From Austropuccinia psidii (lineage: Eukaryota > Basidiomycota > Pucciniomycetes > Pucciniales > Sphaerophragmiaceae): DNA of 64,000 bases. This document shows, one piece after another, positions 35,634-45,855 of the stretch. Position numbers and translations under genes: made by a program. The DNA lies in NCBI GenBank assembly GCA_023105745.1, contig JALGQZ010000011.1, positions 14,599,975 to 14,663,974 of the forward strand, written 5' to 3'. The notes under the pieces are model-generated. The model saw only the letters and a program-made list of their open reading frames with translations. It searched no databases and was not told the origin of the DNA. Positions within the stretch are counted from its first letter, which is position 1. Each line of letters starts with the position of its first letter.

Positions 35634-35648
35634 GGCTGGGCCCCCAAA
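35634..35648 (-). other. Primer binding site of A1
   Basis: TTTGGGGGCCCAGCC on the minus strand, two bases from the LTR end to TGG. Shared with A2. Confidence 0.77.
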
Positions 35649-37484
35649 TGTAAGGTGTGGATATGAAACTTTGATTAAAAATCAAGTACTTTTCCTGTCC
35701 TCAAAATTTGTATAAGGTAAAATTCAGTTAAAAATAGTATGAAATATTATTTTTAAGAGAAAACACGCCAATTTTATTGTTTATAACTCTATTAGTATAA
35801 AACAATAATATAAAAATTTATTGTTTTACCAACAATAAAGATTTATCCAAAAAATACTCTACAAGAGATATTTTAAGGCTACAAAAGAAATTTCTTCAAG
35901 AGCAATTTCAATTGGAATTAATTGAGCAAAGAACTGCAAGCAATTAATTAAAGAACAAAGTCTTTAAAAAGAATATTAAAGAGAAAACACACCCAAAAGT
36001 GACCAGAGTGAATTTGGAAACAAAGTGACAAAGTTAACAGTGATGAAAGATGCTTTAATTCACTTTTGGGGTGGTTCAGGGGTAAAAATGATTATAAGAG
36101 TTACAAACAATGATTATAATGATTTTTTCACGTGGTTAAAAGGATTAAAATGATTTAAAAGTGGTGGTTGGAATCTTTGATTGATTGGTTTAACAGTTTT
36201 AAACTAATTTAATAAAAGGAAAAGATTCTAACATGAAGAGAAAAGTGGGGCAAAGAAGACATTCTTTTATAGCCATCAATTCTCTTACTCCAAAAGTAAA
36301 ATTTACTCTTGTCAGTCGTGAAAAACAGTCTGACAACAGAAAAGCCAATTATGGCATCATTGAACCCTGGTTTAGACCAAAAAGGGCTGGTTTAAGCCAT
36401 TTTTAGCCATTTTTAGCCATTTTAGACCCTTAAATCAGCCATTACTATAGCAATACCAGGCCTAGAGCCTTCAAAACACGTCAGAATGTGTGTCAGAGGC
36501 GTAGAAACCAGTTAAAACTGTTTTTATTATGATTGTTTTATCTTAAGGGTAGTTTTACCTTCTTGGCAACAGCTAAAACTACGCCAGTTGGTATCAAAAC
36601 CTCATCATCAATTGAGTCCACAGACCCTGTAACTCAATTCCAGGCCAAAAGTGATGAACTTTTGCGTGAATTTTGACATCCCACGCCTGTCAGCAAGGAT
36701 TTTGGGGGTCTAGCTCCCCCTTAGAGCTGGAGTTCCTTTTCCCCCCCAAATTTAATCTTTCCAATTTATTTTTCCTTTAATTCCTCATCATGTATTATAC
36801 TTATAATTTACACATGTAATTCAATTCAATTGTACAGTACAATACAGTAATAATTGACACCTCATATGTAAATCAAAGTTCACTTATGTAATACACGCGC
36901 ACATTTTGACATTTCAATTGAATTCAATTGAAAATACTTTAATTCCTCATAACTTCTAAACTAAACACAACACCTCAATTTTAACACAAAAATTGATGGT
37001 TAACACCACATGTGGTGTGAATTAAATTAAGATTTTGAGGATTTTCAACTTTTGTATTGAAAATACTAAAAACTTAATTTAAGCTTATTTAGAGTTGAGT
37101 TACAAAAATTTCACTCAGAGGTGACCCCACCTGATTTTTTATGAGGAATCCAATGGTGAAATAAAATTTATATGTTTATATATTGGATAAAAAGTTATAA
37201 TAAATTTTATTTAACTTTTTTCCAAATTTATTTATTTTTTCACAATTTTGTTAAAATTTCATTTTTACTTAAATTTTTCAAGTATAAATGTAATTTTATA
37301 TTTACAAAATTTAAAGTAATTTTATTTTTAAATTATAATTAATTTTTTATTTTTAATATAATTTTATATTTATATTTTTTATTTTTATTTTAATAATATA
37401 AATAAATTTATTTTATTTATATTAATATGTTATTTTTTATATTTGTGGTCTTTTGGGTATATAAAATTACCTCTAAGGCTCACA
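35649..37484 (-). repeat. 5' LTR of A1 (1836 bp)
   Basis: Identical in length to the 3' LTR and bounded by the same termini. TTACC follows at 37485. It carries the promoter and RNA start for the element, though I cannot place the start site. Confidence 0.97.
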
Positions 37485-39099
37485 TTACCTTCCAGCTTAA
37501 AGAAGACCAGCTTACCCAGCTAGCCCTAGGGCCAGAGAAGCTTTGGAAAGTCATATTAATGAACTAATGAAACTGGGAATTCTTAGAAAGGTTGGACACA
37601 ATGAAGAAGTAGAAGTCACAAATACCATAATCATTAGTTGGCATAATGATAAATGAAGGATGGTTGATGATCTTAGAGCATTGAATACCCACACTATTCC
37701 AGATAGGTATACAATTCTTAGAATCCATGAGACTTTGACTTAATTATACAAAGAAAAGTTTATCACTTCAATGGATGCTCTTAAAGGTTTCCATCAGAAT
37801 TTTTTAACACCTCATGCTAGGAAATTATTGAGAATTATTGCTCATTGTGGTATTTATGAATACTTGAGGATGTCTTTTGGTATTAAAAATGCACCCTCTC
37901 ATTATCAAAGAATGATGAATACCATTTTACCAAATGAATTACCAGAGGGATGGTTAATCATTTATATTGATGACATTATCATTTTTTCAGAAACCTGGCA
38001 GTTGCATTTAGAGAGCCTTTCATTAGTACTTATGAAAATTCTTCAGGTGAACATGAAAATATCTTTTAAAATATGTTATTTTGGGTTTCATGATCTGAAT
38101 GCTCTAGGATATGTGGTCTCAGGAATGAGCCTTGGTGTTGATAAAAACAAAGTGGCTGCAGTGTTACTGAAACAAATTCCCCAGAACAAGAAAGAAAAGA
38201 TGTCTTTCTTAGGGTTTTCCAGTTATTACAGCAAACACCTTAAAGATTTTGCAATCCATACCAGGTAATTGTGCAGAATTTGTGATCAACAAAATTTCTT
38301 TGAAATGACACAGGAGAGGATTCAAGCATATGAAAAGATCAGATATGCCTTGACCAATGCACCATTATTATTGATGCCAGACTGAAAACTTCCTTTCAAG
38401 CTGTATATCAATGCATTTGGTGAGGGCCTAGGTCCAGCTCTTCATCAAGTTCAAATTGTCAATGACAAACCTTATGAAGGTCCAGTTTGTTTTATTTCAA
38501 GAAAAATAAAGCCTACTGAGCCCAGATATGGAGCTAGCCAAATGGAGTGCCTTTTCCTTGTTTGGGCTCCAGAAAAACTTCATTAGATAACATTCATTCT
38601 GGACATCTTTCTGAAGACAGAACAATGGAAAGAATTAATACATGTGCCTGGTAGCCATCTTGAAGAAAAGATGTCATTGATTACTACCATAGTTGTGATA
38701 GATGTCAGAAAGCCCATAAAGCTACTGGTAAAAGATTTGGTTTGTTAATTCATATCCAAGAACCAAGTACCCCATGGGAAGTGGTTCATATGGATTGGAT
38801 AGCTTCCTTACCACATTGAGGTGATAAAAGTCACAATGAATGTCTTTTCATTGTAGACAGATATAGCAAAAGACCAATCTTTTTAAAATTTCATAAAGAT
38901 GACACAGCTATGGATACAGCTCTTTTAATTTGGAATAGAGTCATATCCCAAACTGGTCTCTTTAAAAATATCATTAGTGATAGAGACCCAAGATTCACAT
39001 CAGCCTTATGGACCAATTTAAATAAGTTTTTGGGTACAAAGCTATCATTTTCAACAGCATACCATCCACAAACAGATGGGCTAGCAGAAAGAATGATTA
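37485..39099 (+). pseudogene. RT, RNase H and integrase N-terminal part of E
   Basis: The frame interrupted at 27389 continues with [19 protein letters not shown] and YIDDIIIFSETW (the RT catalytic box, near 37965). RNase H begins near 38400 but has lost its usual acidic residue (YINA for YIDA). It then jumps at about 38582 straight to integrase [11 protein letters not shown], so roughly 450 bp are missing relative to A1. The integrase core keeps HMDW, SDRDPRF and LAERMI. Stops include those near 37655, 37741, 38384 and 38816. F interrupts it at 39099. Confidence 0.88.
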
Positions 39100-40676
39100 T
39101 GTCACAACTGCAAAGAAGGACCCCCCCTCTATTGTTGTTGGGGCAATTCCAACCTGAGACCAGGTTGGGGACAATTTGCCAAACCATATCTTTATGGCCA
39201 ATTCGGCCTCCTCTGCTGCTCTATGGCCTTTTGGCCATATCACTCTTCCCTGTCCAATTATGGCCTCAGGCCATATCCTGCCATCATTGGCCTCCCAGCC
39301 AATTCCCATATCCTCAACCCCCAGGCCTCAATCTTGGTTTTTGGGCCTGGGGGGTCTCTCTGTCTCCTAGCCCTCATCATTGTTTTTGGGCCAACCCTTT
39401 TTATTAGGGGGGACCTGGCCAAAAATGGCCTTTTTGGGCCATATAGGCCCCCTATGGCCTCTATGGCCTGTGGGTTGATTAGGCGCCTTTTTGGCCTAAT
39501 CCCATGAGGCCAAACTGGGTTGCCCACCAGCCCCAAGGCCAGGTGGATCCCAAACCACGATTGGGCCCACCTGAGCCAAATTTGGCCACAAATCACCATG
39601 GACCACTTTTCAGCCCATGGCTCCTGGTAACCACCAGAGGCCACCAGATCAGCTCAGCTCAATCCTTCCCATCACCTTAAGGGGAATTCTTCCTTTCCTC
39701 CATGCACCCCGTACTCAACGTTGCAGGAGTGATGCATATATGGTATTATATACCATTATGCACCGTTTTTGCTCAGCAATTCAATGGTGACGGTTTCAGA
39801 ACCAAATTTCATCTGTCCAAATCAAGGTCCCAAAATGCAACACCCATTTCAAAGGAGGACTTTATAACTCATCAGTCTGACAATCCATGGCAGCAATCAG
39901 AAGACTATTCAAGGATCCCAATCACCTGGCCTTGCAGGAGTTGGGTTGGCAATTCATTCAGGATTATTCCAAGGGCCATTCTCAGAGGTTATACATTATT
40001 TCAATCAGTTTTCAAGGCATCAAGTATTTCAATACTCCTTGGACAACTAAATTGGTCCATACAGGCAGCAATCAATCAACCTGTATGTACTTCGCCGATT
40101 TGGGCCAATTGATATTCCACTGTGGGAATTCAGTAAGACAGTTCAAATTTCAAGATGGACAGATCTTCATTGACCCAATCCAGAAAATACAGCCAGTAAC
40201 TCACCTTCCAGGATCAGTCTTTCAGCTTTTCACATATACTGGCAACCTTTCAGCCCCTGGGGACTTTTTCCCCAGTTAATTAATATACTGGATTTATTTT
40301 TATATTTATTTTATTTTACTCTATTAAAGTTAATACTGATAATCTTAAGTCAATCATTCAGCACCTTTTCTCTTTTTCTTCCTGTCCTGTCAGTGGATAT
40401 TGGTGGTCATTCCCTTTGCTAATTCCATTTCCTACGGCAGGTTGAAACAGTGAATTGAGGATTCACTTTTTGGATTCTTGGACTTTGGCTCCTCTTATTA
40501 TCTTTGGCCTTTGGCTTCTTATCTCTTTCTTTTATCTTTGGTATACTTGTCTTTTCCCTTATTCTTCTTTAAAGAAATTTAATCATTATTATTTCCTATA
40601 TCCTTTGGAGCCCTCCAAGTGAGCTCTTGATTCCTGAGTGCCATGCCACTCTTGCTTCCATAAGTGCCCTGTGACA
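39100..40676. repeat. Solo LTR F (1577 bp), TSD GATT(A/C)
   Basis: It begins TGTCACA and ends TGTGACA, a perfect 7-base inverted pair. It splits the integrase sequence between the Ile and Gln codons of ERMI|QTLED. The flanks are GATTA (39095-39099) and GATTC (40677-40681). The left half is GC-richer than anything else in the window and is studded with GGCC. No primer site or pol is present. Its orientation is unknown. Confidence 0.88.
39887..40279 (+). CDS. Unknown 130-codon open frame inside LTR F
   Basis: An open frame encoding a hydrophobic/aromatic protein with SFQGIKYFNTPWTTKL, FADLGQLIFHCG and FKFQDGQIFIDP. The segment reads like real protein in composition, unlike the low-complexity shadows in the other LTRs. 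An overlapping frame at 39702-40112 is also open. I do not recognise a family; it could be an LTR-borne gene, an exon of a captured gene, or chance. No second copy in the window allows a conservation test. Confidence 0.3.
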   Translation: MAAIRRLFKDPNHLALQELGWQFIQDYSKGHSQRLYIISISFQGIKYFNTPWTTKLVHTGSNQSTCMYFADLGQLIFHCGNSVRQFKFQDGQIFIDPIQKIQPVTHLPGSVFQLFTYTGNLSAPGDFFPS

Positions 40677-41474
40677 GATTCAAACACTTGAGGACATGAT
40701 AAGAAAATTTGTCCTTATGGCCTTGAGTTTAACAATTCTGATGGCTTTATCCATGATTGGTGTACTCTTATACCAGCATTGGAATTAGCCTGCAAGACTC
40801 CTGAAATGTTGGAAAAAGGATGGAACCGCAAACTTCCAGTTGATACTTTGAAGAAAGATTTAGTTGATATTAATCCAGCTGCTTCAAGTCTTAAGTTATT
40901 GCTTGATAAAGTAAGGCATCATGCAAATCAAAGCATTAATGATGCCTTTGAATATGATAAACAGGAATGGAATAAAAGACATAAAACCCCAGAATTCAAA
41001 GTAGGGGACTTAATACTAGTTTCAACCTTGAACTTTGATAATATTAAAGGCCCAAAGAAATTGAGAGATTGCTTTGCAGGAGGATTTATTATTAAAGGCC
41101 TTCATGGGACAAATACAGTACAAGTCGAGCTTTCAGGGGAGTTGTAAAACAAACATCCAACTTTTCCTGTTATTCTGGTAAAGCATTACACTTCAAGTGA
41201 TAAGGAATTATTTCCTTTGAGAAATGAAACACCCTTAGAAGTACCTCCACTTGATCAGAGTGAAGAGAAAAAAGTACTAAAAGTCTTAAAAGAAAGAAGA
41301 CTTACGGGAAAAGATGAAAGAGCATACTTGGTCAGGCACAGAAATCCACAACATGAAGATGAATGGATTTTAGCAGAAAAGATACCTGATTCCCAAAAGT
41401 TTCTCAGAAGATTCAGACATGAGAGAAGACCAATTCCTCAAAAAACATCTGAATTGTGTGCTTTAAATACTTGA
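40677..41474 (+). pseudogene. Integrase C-terminal part and chromodomain of E
   Basis: Resumes with QTLEDMI, passes a frameshift near 40735, then gives the GPF-like module (VGDLILVSTLN, AGGFIIKGLHG) in 40779-41147 and a chromodomain in 41217-41474 (AYLVRHRNP, DEWILAEKIP, FLRRFRHERR). A TAA at 41145 separates the two. Confidence 0.87.
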
Positions 41475-41562
41475 AAGTATAATTAGAGAGGTTGTAAAGT
41501 GGATGATACTCCCCAACTAACTTGGGGGTATACTACTAAAAGAAAATTGGGGTACAATTCTT

Positions 41563-41577
41563 TTTGGTGGTTGGGAA
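41563..41577 (+). other. Polypurine tract region of E
   Basis: TTTGGTGGTTGGGAA directly precedes TGTGAGCC at 41578, as in A and C. Confidence 0.68.
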
Positions 41578-41706
41578 TGTGAGCCTTTGAGGTATGTATA
41601 ACATACCCATAAGGCCATAAATTACTTTATATACAGCTGTATTAGTCTTCAAAAGACTTTTTGATTGAATTTAAAATAGAGAATAAAAAAAAATAAGTAT
41701 AACTTT
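41578..41706 (+). repeat. 3' LTR of E, left part
   Basis: Matches the first 130 bases of the E 5' LTR, then is broken by B2 after ACTTT at 41702-41706. It resumes at 52961. Confidence 0.92.
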
Positions 41707-42876
41707 TGTCAGCCTGTGACTCAAAAGCAGAGCACAAGCATGACAGACAAAATACCATAAACCAATGGTATAGCCAAGATACCACCAAAACATGGAGCTG
41801 ATCCAAATTGGCTCAAAAGGTATCTAAAGAAAGAGGAAACCCACCCCTTTCTGAATATAGGAAAAAGAATAACAAAGTTATTCCTGCTCAAAGTTGTTGC
41901 TGAGCATAAACCTTAATTTTCACCTCTCATCTAAAATCCAGAATGAGAGGCTTAACCCCATCAAATGGGTATTCAAAATGAAGCTCTAAGCCAGGGATAT
42001 CCAATGGTACTAGCCAAACTGAGCCAGCACCAGTATTACTTGAGTTATGGGTAAATTCAGGCCAAATAAGGGTGAATAAAACATTCACCCCTCATGCAAC
42101 CTTTGCAGTTTTGGTGTGAAATACCTAAAGTGGTGTCTCTTTGGAAAGAGAAAAATCAGGGCTATCTGATGGTGTCATCCATTTCCCCATATCTCAACTA
42201 GAATGGAAGTTATGAGGCAAATAAGCTCATAACCATAAATATGAGGTGTCAAATAGATGAAGAAGCTTGTTTTTACTTCAATACCTCATATGTCAGTCAA
42301 TACTGGGGTCCCATACAGCTTCTGTACAGCATTCTACGCGTCATACACATCAGAATCAGGCAGTGAGGTCCCCAGATAAAATTTTTCACCCTGTTTTGGT
42401 GAAAACTGCCCAGATGTGGTTTTAAAACCACATCTGAGCCCAATAAAGGCTATACTGGTATTTGCAAACCACAAGCCTGTCTCAGAGAGTGAAAAAATCT
42501 TCATTTCCTCTATGTGGAAAGGTCTAACACCCTTTCAACCCCATTTCAGGATAAAAAGGAGGCTTTCACAGCCAGAATTGCCTTCCTCATCCTGCTCTCA
42601 AATTCTTACGTAGTACAACTGTCAAAAACAGCTATACACTTGGAAAATAATCAGGTATAATTATAATTTTAATTATTGTAATCCAACAGGTGAAGCTGCA
42701 CCCAGGGCTTTCAACAGCGCTCACCCCACTATTCTATAATAGTAAAGCCCTTTAATTTTATTATAAACCCTTATTTTCATAAAACACTCTTATTTTAAAT
42801 CTTTTATCACATGTCACAGTCATAGTTAAAGCTGTAGATAGCCTAATTACTGCTTCATCATAGACTCAACCCAACA
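41707..42876 (+). repeat. 5' LTR of B2 (1170 bp, internally deleted)
   Basis: Starts TGTCAGCCTGTGAC. Relative to the 3' LTR about 240 bp are missing after CAAATAAGCTC near 42221, with the sequence resuming at ATAACCAT. The remainder is colinear. Confidence 0.9.
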
Positions 42877-42877
42877 A

Positions 42878-42894
42878 TTTGGGGGCCGGGCCAT
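42878..42894 (+). other. Primer binding site of B2
   Basis: TTTGGGGGCCGGGCCAT, with TGG three bases past the LTR end. Core shared with A and B3. Confidence 0.72.
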
Positions 42895-42921
42895 GTTTTT
42901 TGACCTTTTTTGACCTTATAA

Positions 42922-43458
42922 GTGAGTTTTTTACTAATTTTTTATTTTCTGACACTCGTTTTATCCTTTTTTAGGCATAATTCTTTCTTAAAAATATATA
43001 TTTATTATATATTTATCCTTATACTCATATTAGAAAGAGTACTTGTCACATGGCTAATAGCCACAAGACCCTTATTTTTGGTGTGTTTTATATATAAAAA
43101 CACTTTTTAGCCATTAATAAAGTCTTATTTTTCAATTAAATTAAGACACCTTATACTGATGAACCAACAGTTGAGGCGTGGTTGGGCAGATTTTTAACTC
43201 AATTACCCTCTTACATACCACTTTTTGACACTTTACACTTGCTAATTACAAGTTCTTCTCTAAGATATTGGTATACAAGCAGTATATCAAATATCAGTAA
43301 GCTGTATTTCTGACGTGAAATTTTCAATTCAATTACACTGTCATTGTACAAGGGCATATTGTAGTAATATACAAGCCCAGAGGCCATTCTTAGACGTGCA
43401 AACAGCATTTTAAGAAGTCTTAACTGACATGAAGCCCTCTTTTGCCTGTTTGATTCAG
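42922..43458 (+). other. Putative intron 1 of B2 (537 nt), start-codon-creating
   Basis: CTTATAA|GTGAGT opens it and GTTTGATTCAG|TGGAAG closes it. The join gives A-TG followed by an open frame starting Met-Glu-Asp. The interior holds no supported gene. A nearer acceptor (CTTTTTTAG near 42974) exists, so the region may contain more than one intron. Confidence 0.5.
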
Positions 43459-43641
43459 TGGAAGATAACTTCATACCACCTGAGAGCCAGTCACATGCCA
43501 ACACACTAGTGACACCCTCAGAACCAGAGTGCAGAAAAGGCAAAGGAAGGAGGCACAGTGAAAGCCTCATAACAGCAAAGAAGTAGACACCCATTGTCAC
43601 ACAGACCAGTAGAAAACCATGAAATTATGCTTCAATACAAG
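43459..43641 (+). pseudogene. Coding exon 1 of B2 Gag (183 nt)
   Basis: Same length as in B3. It encodes FIPPESQ, TPSEPE and a Lys/Arg-rich stretch. TAG (TGG in B3) and TGA (CGA in B3) interrupt it; both are C:G to T:A transitions. Confidence 0.6.
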
Positions 43642-43844
43642 GTAAACCAACCTTGATAGCTTGTACAGGGAAAATTAGTATAATTAACCCAGTTTCAACC
43701 TCCAAAGGTAAATTGCCCAAATCAGCAGACAACAAATTTGTACAAGGCACAGTCAAAGGCAAATACCCTAAGAACATAAAATTTTTGCCTGCTTTCAAAC
43801 ACTAACATGTCACCTGTATACCTCAGAGCTCTTGGCTTCCATAG
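43642..43844 (+). other. Putative intron 2 of B2 (203 nt)
   Basis: CAAG|GTAAAC to CCATAG|GA, phase 1. Exactly 203 nt in both B2 and B3. 203 is not a multiple of three, and its removal brings exon 1 into the Gag frame. The interior frame is open up to a TAA in both copies, which leaves ribosomal frameshifting as an alternative. Confidence 0.55.
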
Positions 43845-44495
43845 GAACCAGCCAGAGGACAGAGAAGGCTTGTCCAGAACCAGAAGACCTTGAAGAGGAC
43901 ACCTTGGACACAGTGGTGGATGGCAAAACAATGAGGCAGATAATATCAACCCTTCCATTCACACTCCAATTAAATGGAGACCTCAAAACAGAGGACTTGA
44001 AAGACATGGATCAAGTTCTTCAGCTCCACCAACTCCTCAAGGCCCTATTCCAATGAAGCATGGACAACAAGAGGTTCAACCTGGCATCTCACTGGGCAGA
44101 ACTTGGAGCAAGTTTCCAGAAGATCTGTCTCAAAGAGATAGACTTCAAATACCTTATGATAATCACCAAAGGTTGGAATCCTACCAGGCATTTCAGACTC
44201 CTGGAGGCAAGGGCACAGAGGATAAGGGAGAATCAAGCCACTATCCAAGCTATAGAGGAACAGTTAACCCAGAAAGGGCCTACTCAGATTCCTTCAGGCT
44301 CACAAGGAGCAGGCCAAATAAGCTCTGCAGTGGCTTCACACCATTCAGAAACCAACAAATCAATGACCAGGATTCACCACTATTCACAATTCCAGGAGAT
44401 TCCAGGAGAAGAAAAGGATACAAGGGGAAAACAAGACCTCTTTCAGCCAAAGGCAGAAAGAGTCAGACCCCATGATCCGGAAGTTGGTGGATTTG
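43845..44495 (+). pseudogene. Gag N-terminal region of B2 (exon 2)
   Basis: Encodes EKACPEPEDLEED, TMRQIISTLPF, NLASHWAELG, ITKGWNPT, a Gln/Ser/His-rich linker and MIRKLVDL. TGA replaces TGG near 44054 and one base is missing near 44400 relative to B3, so the exon spans two frames in this copy. Confidence 0.78.
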
Positions 44496-44581
44496 GTGAA
44501 AGAAGTGCACAAGAACCAGAAGTAGTTGTAAACCACACTTAAATCAGTAGTCCTTGTAATAGAAACATTACCCCCACTCAG
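44496..44581 (+). other. Putative intron 3 of B2 (86 nt)
   Basis: GATTTG|GTGAAA to CCCCCACTCAG|ATT, phase 0. Identical length in B3. It contains the TAG that would otherwise end Gag, and joins into the coiled-coil frame that is open from 44582. Confidence 0.6.
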
Positions 44582-45855
44582 ATTGAACATAATATTGTCA
44601 CACCTCAGAGTAGCATAAACAGTGATGCACTGTGGTTACAAATGTCCCAATATGCGGAGCAAACTCAAAAGCAGTTTGCAGAACTTGAAGCAAGCCATGA
44701 GAGGATGAAGAAATCAACTGCCTCCATGGATAAAATTGTTAAACCTCTTCAAGAAGGACATGCTCAATTGATAAAAGCCTCTGGAGAAACCAACAAAAGA
44801 CTGAATCTAGTCTTTGAAGAACAACATCACAGGAAAAGGGACAGGGATTGTCTGGCTCAAGGCATAAAAAAATTGTATAATGTCTACCATTATTTGAAGC
44901 CCCAACCACAAGGCCAAGTTATGGAAAATCCATATCAACCAGATGCCATCAAACCAGATGCCATTTTGATGAATAAGGCAAGATCTCCATCACAATACCA
45001 GGATGGAGTTGGCATGTCTTATTCAGAGAAGGAAGCCTTGAAACAGCTTCCTGAGGACTCAGGCTGGCTCAAATTCTCTGGAAAAGGAGAATATGATCAT
45101 ATGGAACTCATATATTATATCGATGGAATCTTCATTGAAATACCAAGCATACCAGACTACTTCATTACTTCTAGATTAAATACAGCATCTTAAGGCCATG
45201 CTAGTATATGGTACACAGAAATGAAAGAAATCCATGGCAGAAGAAACTGGCCATGGTGAAAGACTCAAATAATCCAAAAGTACAGTAATGGAACTTGGAT
45301 ATGGCAAAAGACCATGTCATTTGAAAATGACAAATACTCAGTCGACAAAGATCTATATGAGTGGTGTCTTAGACCGTCTAAGAGACTTAAATCCATTGAT
45401 CCTCAGATGAACATCCAAATGAGGAATCACAAACTCCTGACACAACTGCCAGGAGAACTAGAGCATGCAGTCAAATGCAGATGCAACCAAAATTGCACTC
45501 TAGATGAAATTTCTAATACCTTACAAGACATAAGGAAAAGAACTAATATAGGGAAATTTACCCCATATAAGAGCAGTGGTTTCAAAGAGAAACAACCTTT
45601 CAGGGTGGAGTTTAAAGACAAACCCAAAGAAAGGGTGGCAGAAGTGACAAATAAGAAGAATTCTTGTCACAATTGTGGTTCAACAGACCACTATGCCAAC
45701 AACTATCCAAAGGCAAAGCAAAAATTCTATGCCATTGAGAAAGTCCAAGAGGAGGAAACCCCAACAGAGAATTCTGAATCAGACTCCATGGAGATGCCAT
45801 TAGAGAACCATCTGATGATGACCAAGACCCAAGAGATGAATTTCTAGTAGAACAC
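44582..45855 (+). pseudogene. Gag of B2: coiled coil, capsid, zinc knuckle (exon 3)
   Basis: Coiled coil with KASGETNKRLNLVFEE (44640-44890), capsid with SGKGEYDHMEL (near 45075), and a zinc knuckle CHNCGSTDHYANNYP at 45667-45712 in which the final Cys is Tyr. TAA at 45191 and TGA at 45257 interrupt capsid. Solo LTR G splits it at 45855, between VE and YQEETP. Confidence 0.87.

Larger units (their letters stand above)
27390..37484 (-). mobile_element. Full-length family A chromovirus A1 (10,095 bp), TSD TTACC
   Basis: Two LTRs of 1836 bp flank an internal region with primer site, gag-pol and polypurine tract. TTACC is duplicated exactly at 27385-27389 and 37485-37489, and the E pol frame continues across. 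By eye the LTRs differ at about six positions, which implies a recent insertion. Pol is open throughout, so this copy may still be mobile or was until very recently. Confidence 0.97.

Noticed and set aside
39100..40676. Element F as a full gene-bearing transposon or host gene
   Set aside because: It has LTR-type inverted termini and a flanking duplication, and removing it restores integrase exactly. A solo LTR is the simplest reading; the internal frame is reported separately.
44053..44475. Programmed frameshifting as the main explanation for split B gag frames
   Set aside because: No shared slippery heptamer was seen, and equal-length intron-like segments with good splice sites fit all three breaks. 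It is kept only as an alternative for the second break.
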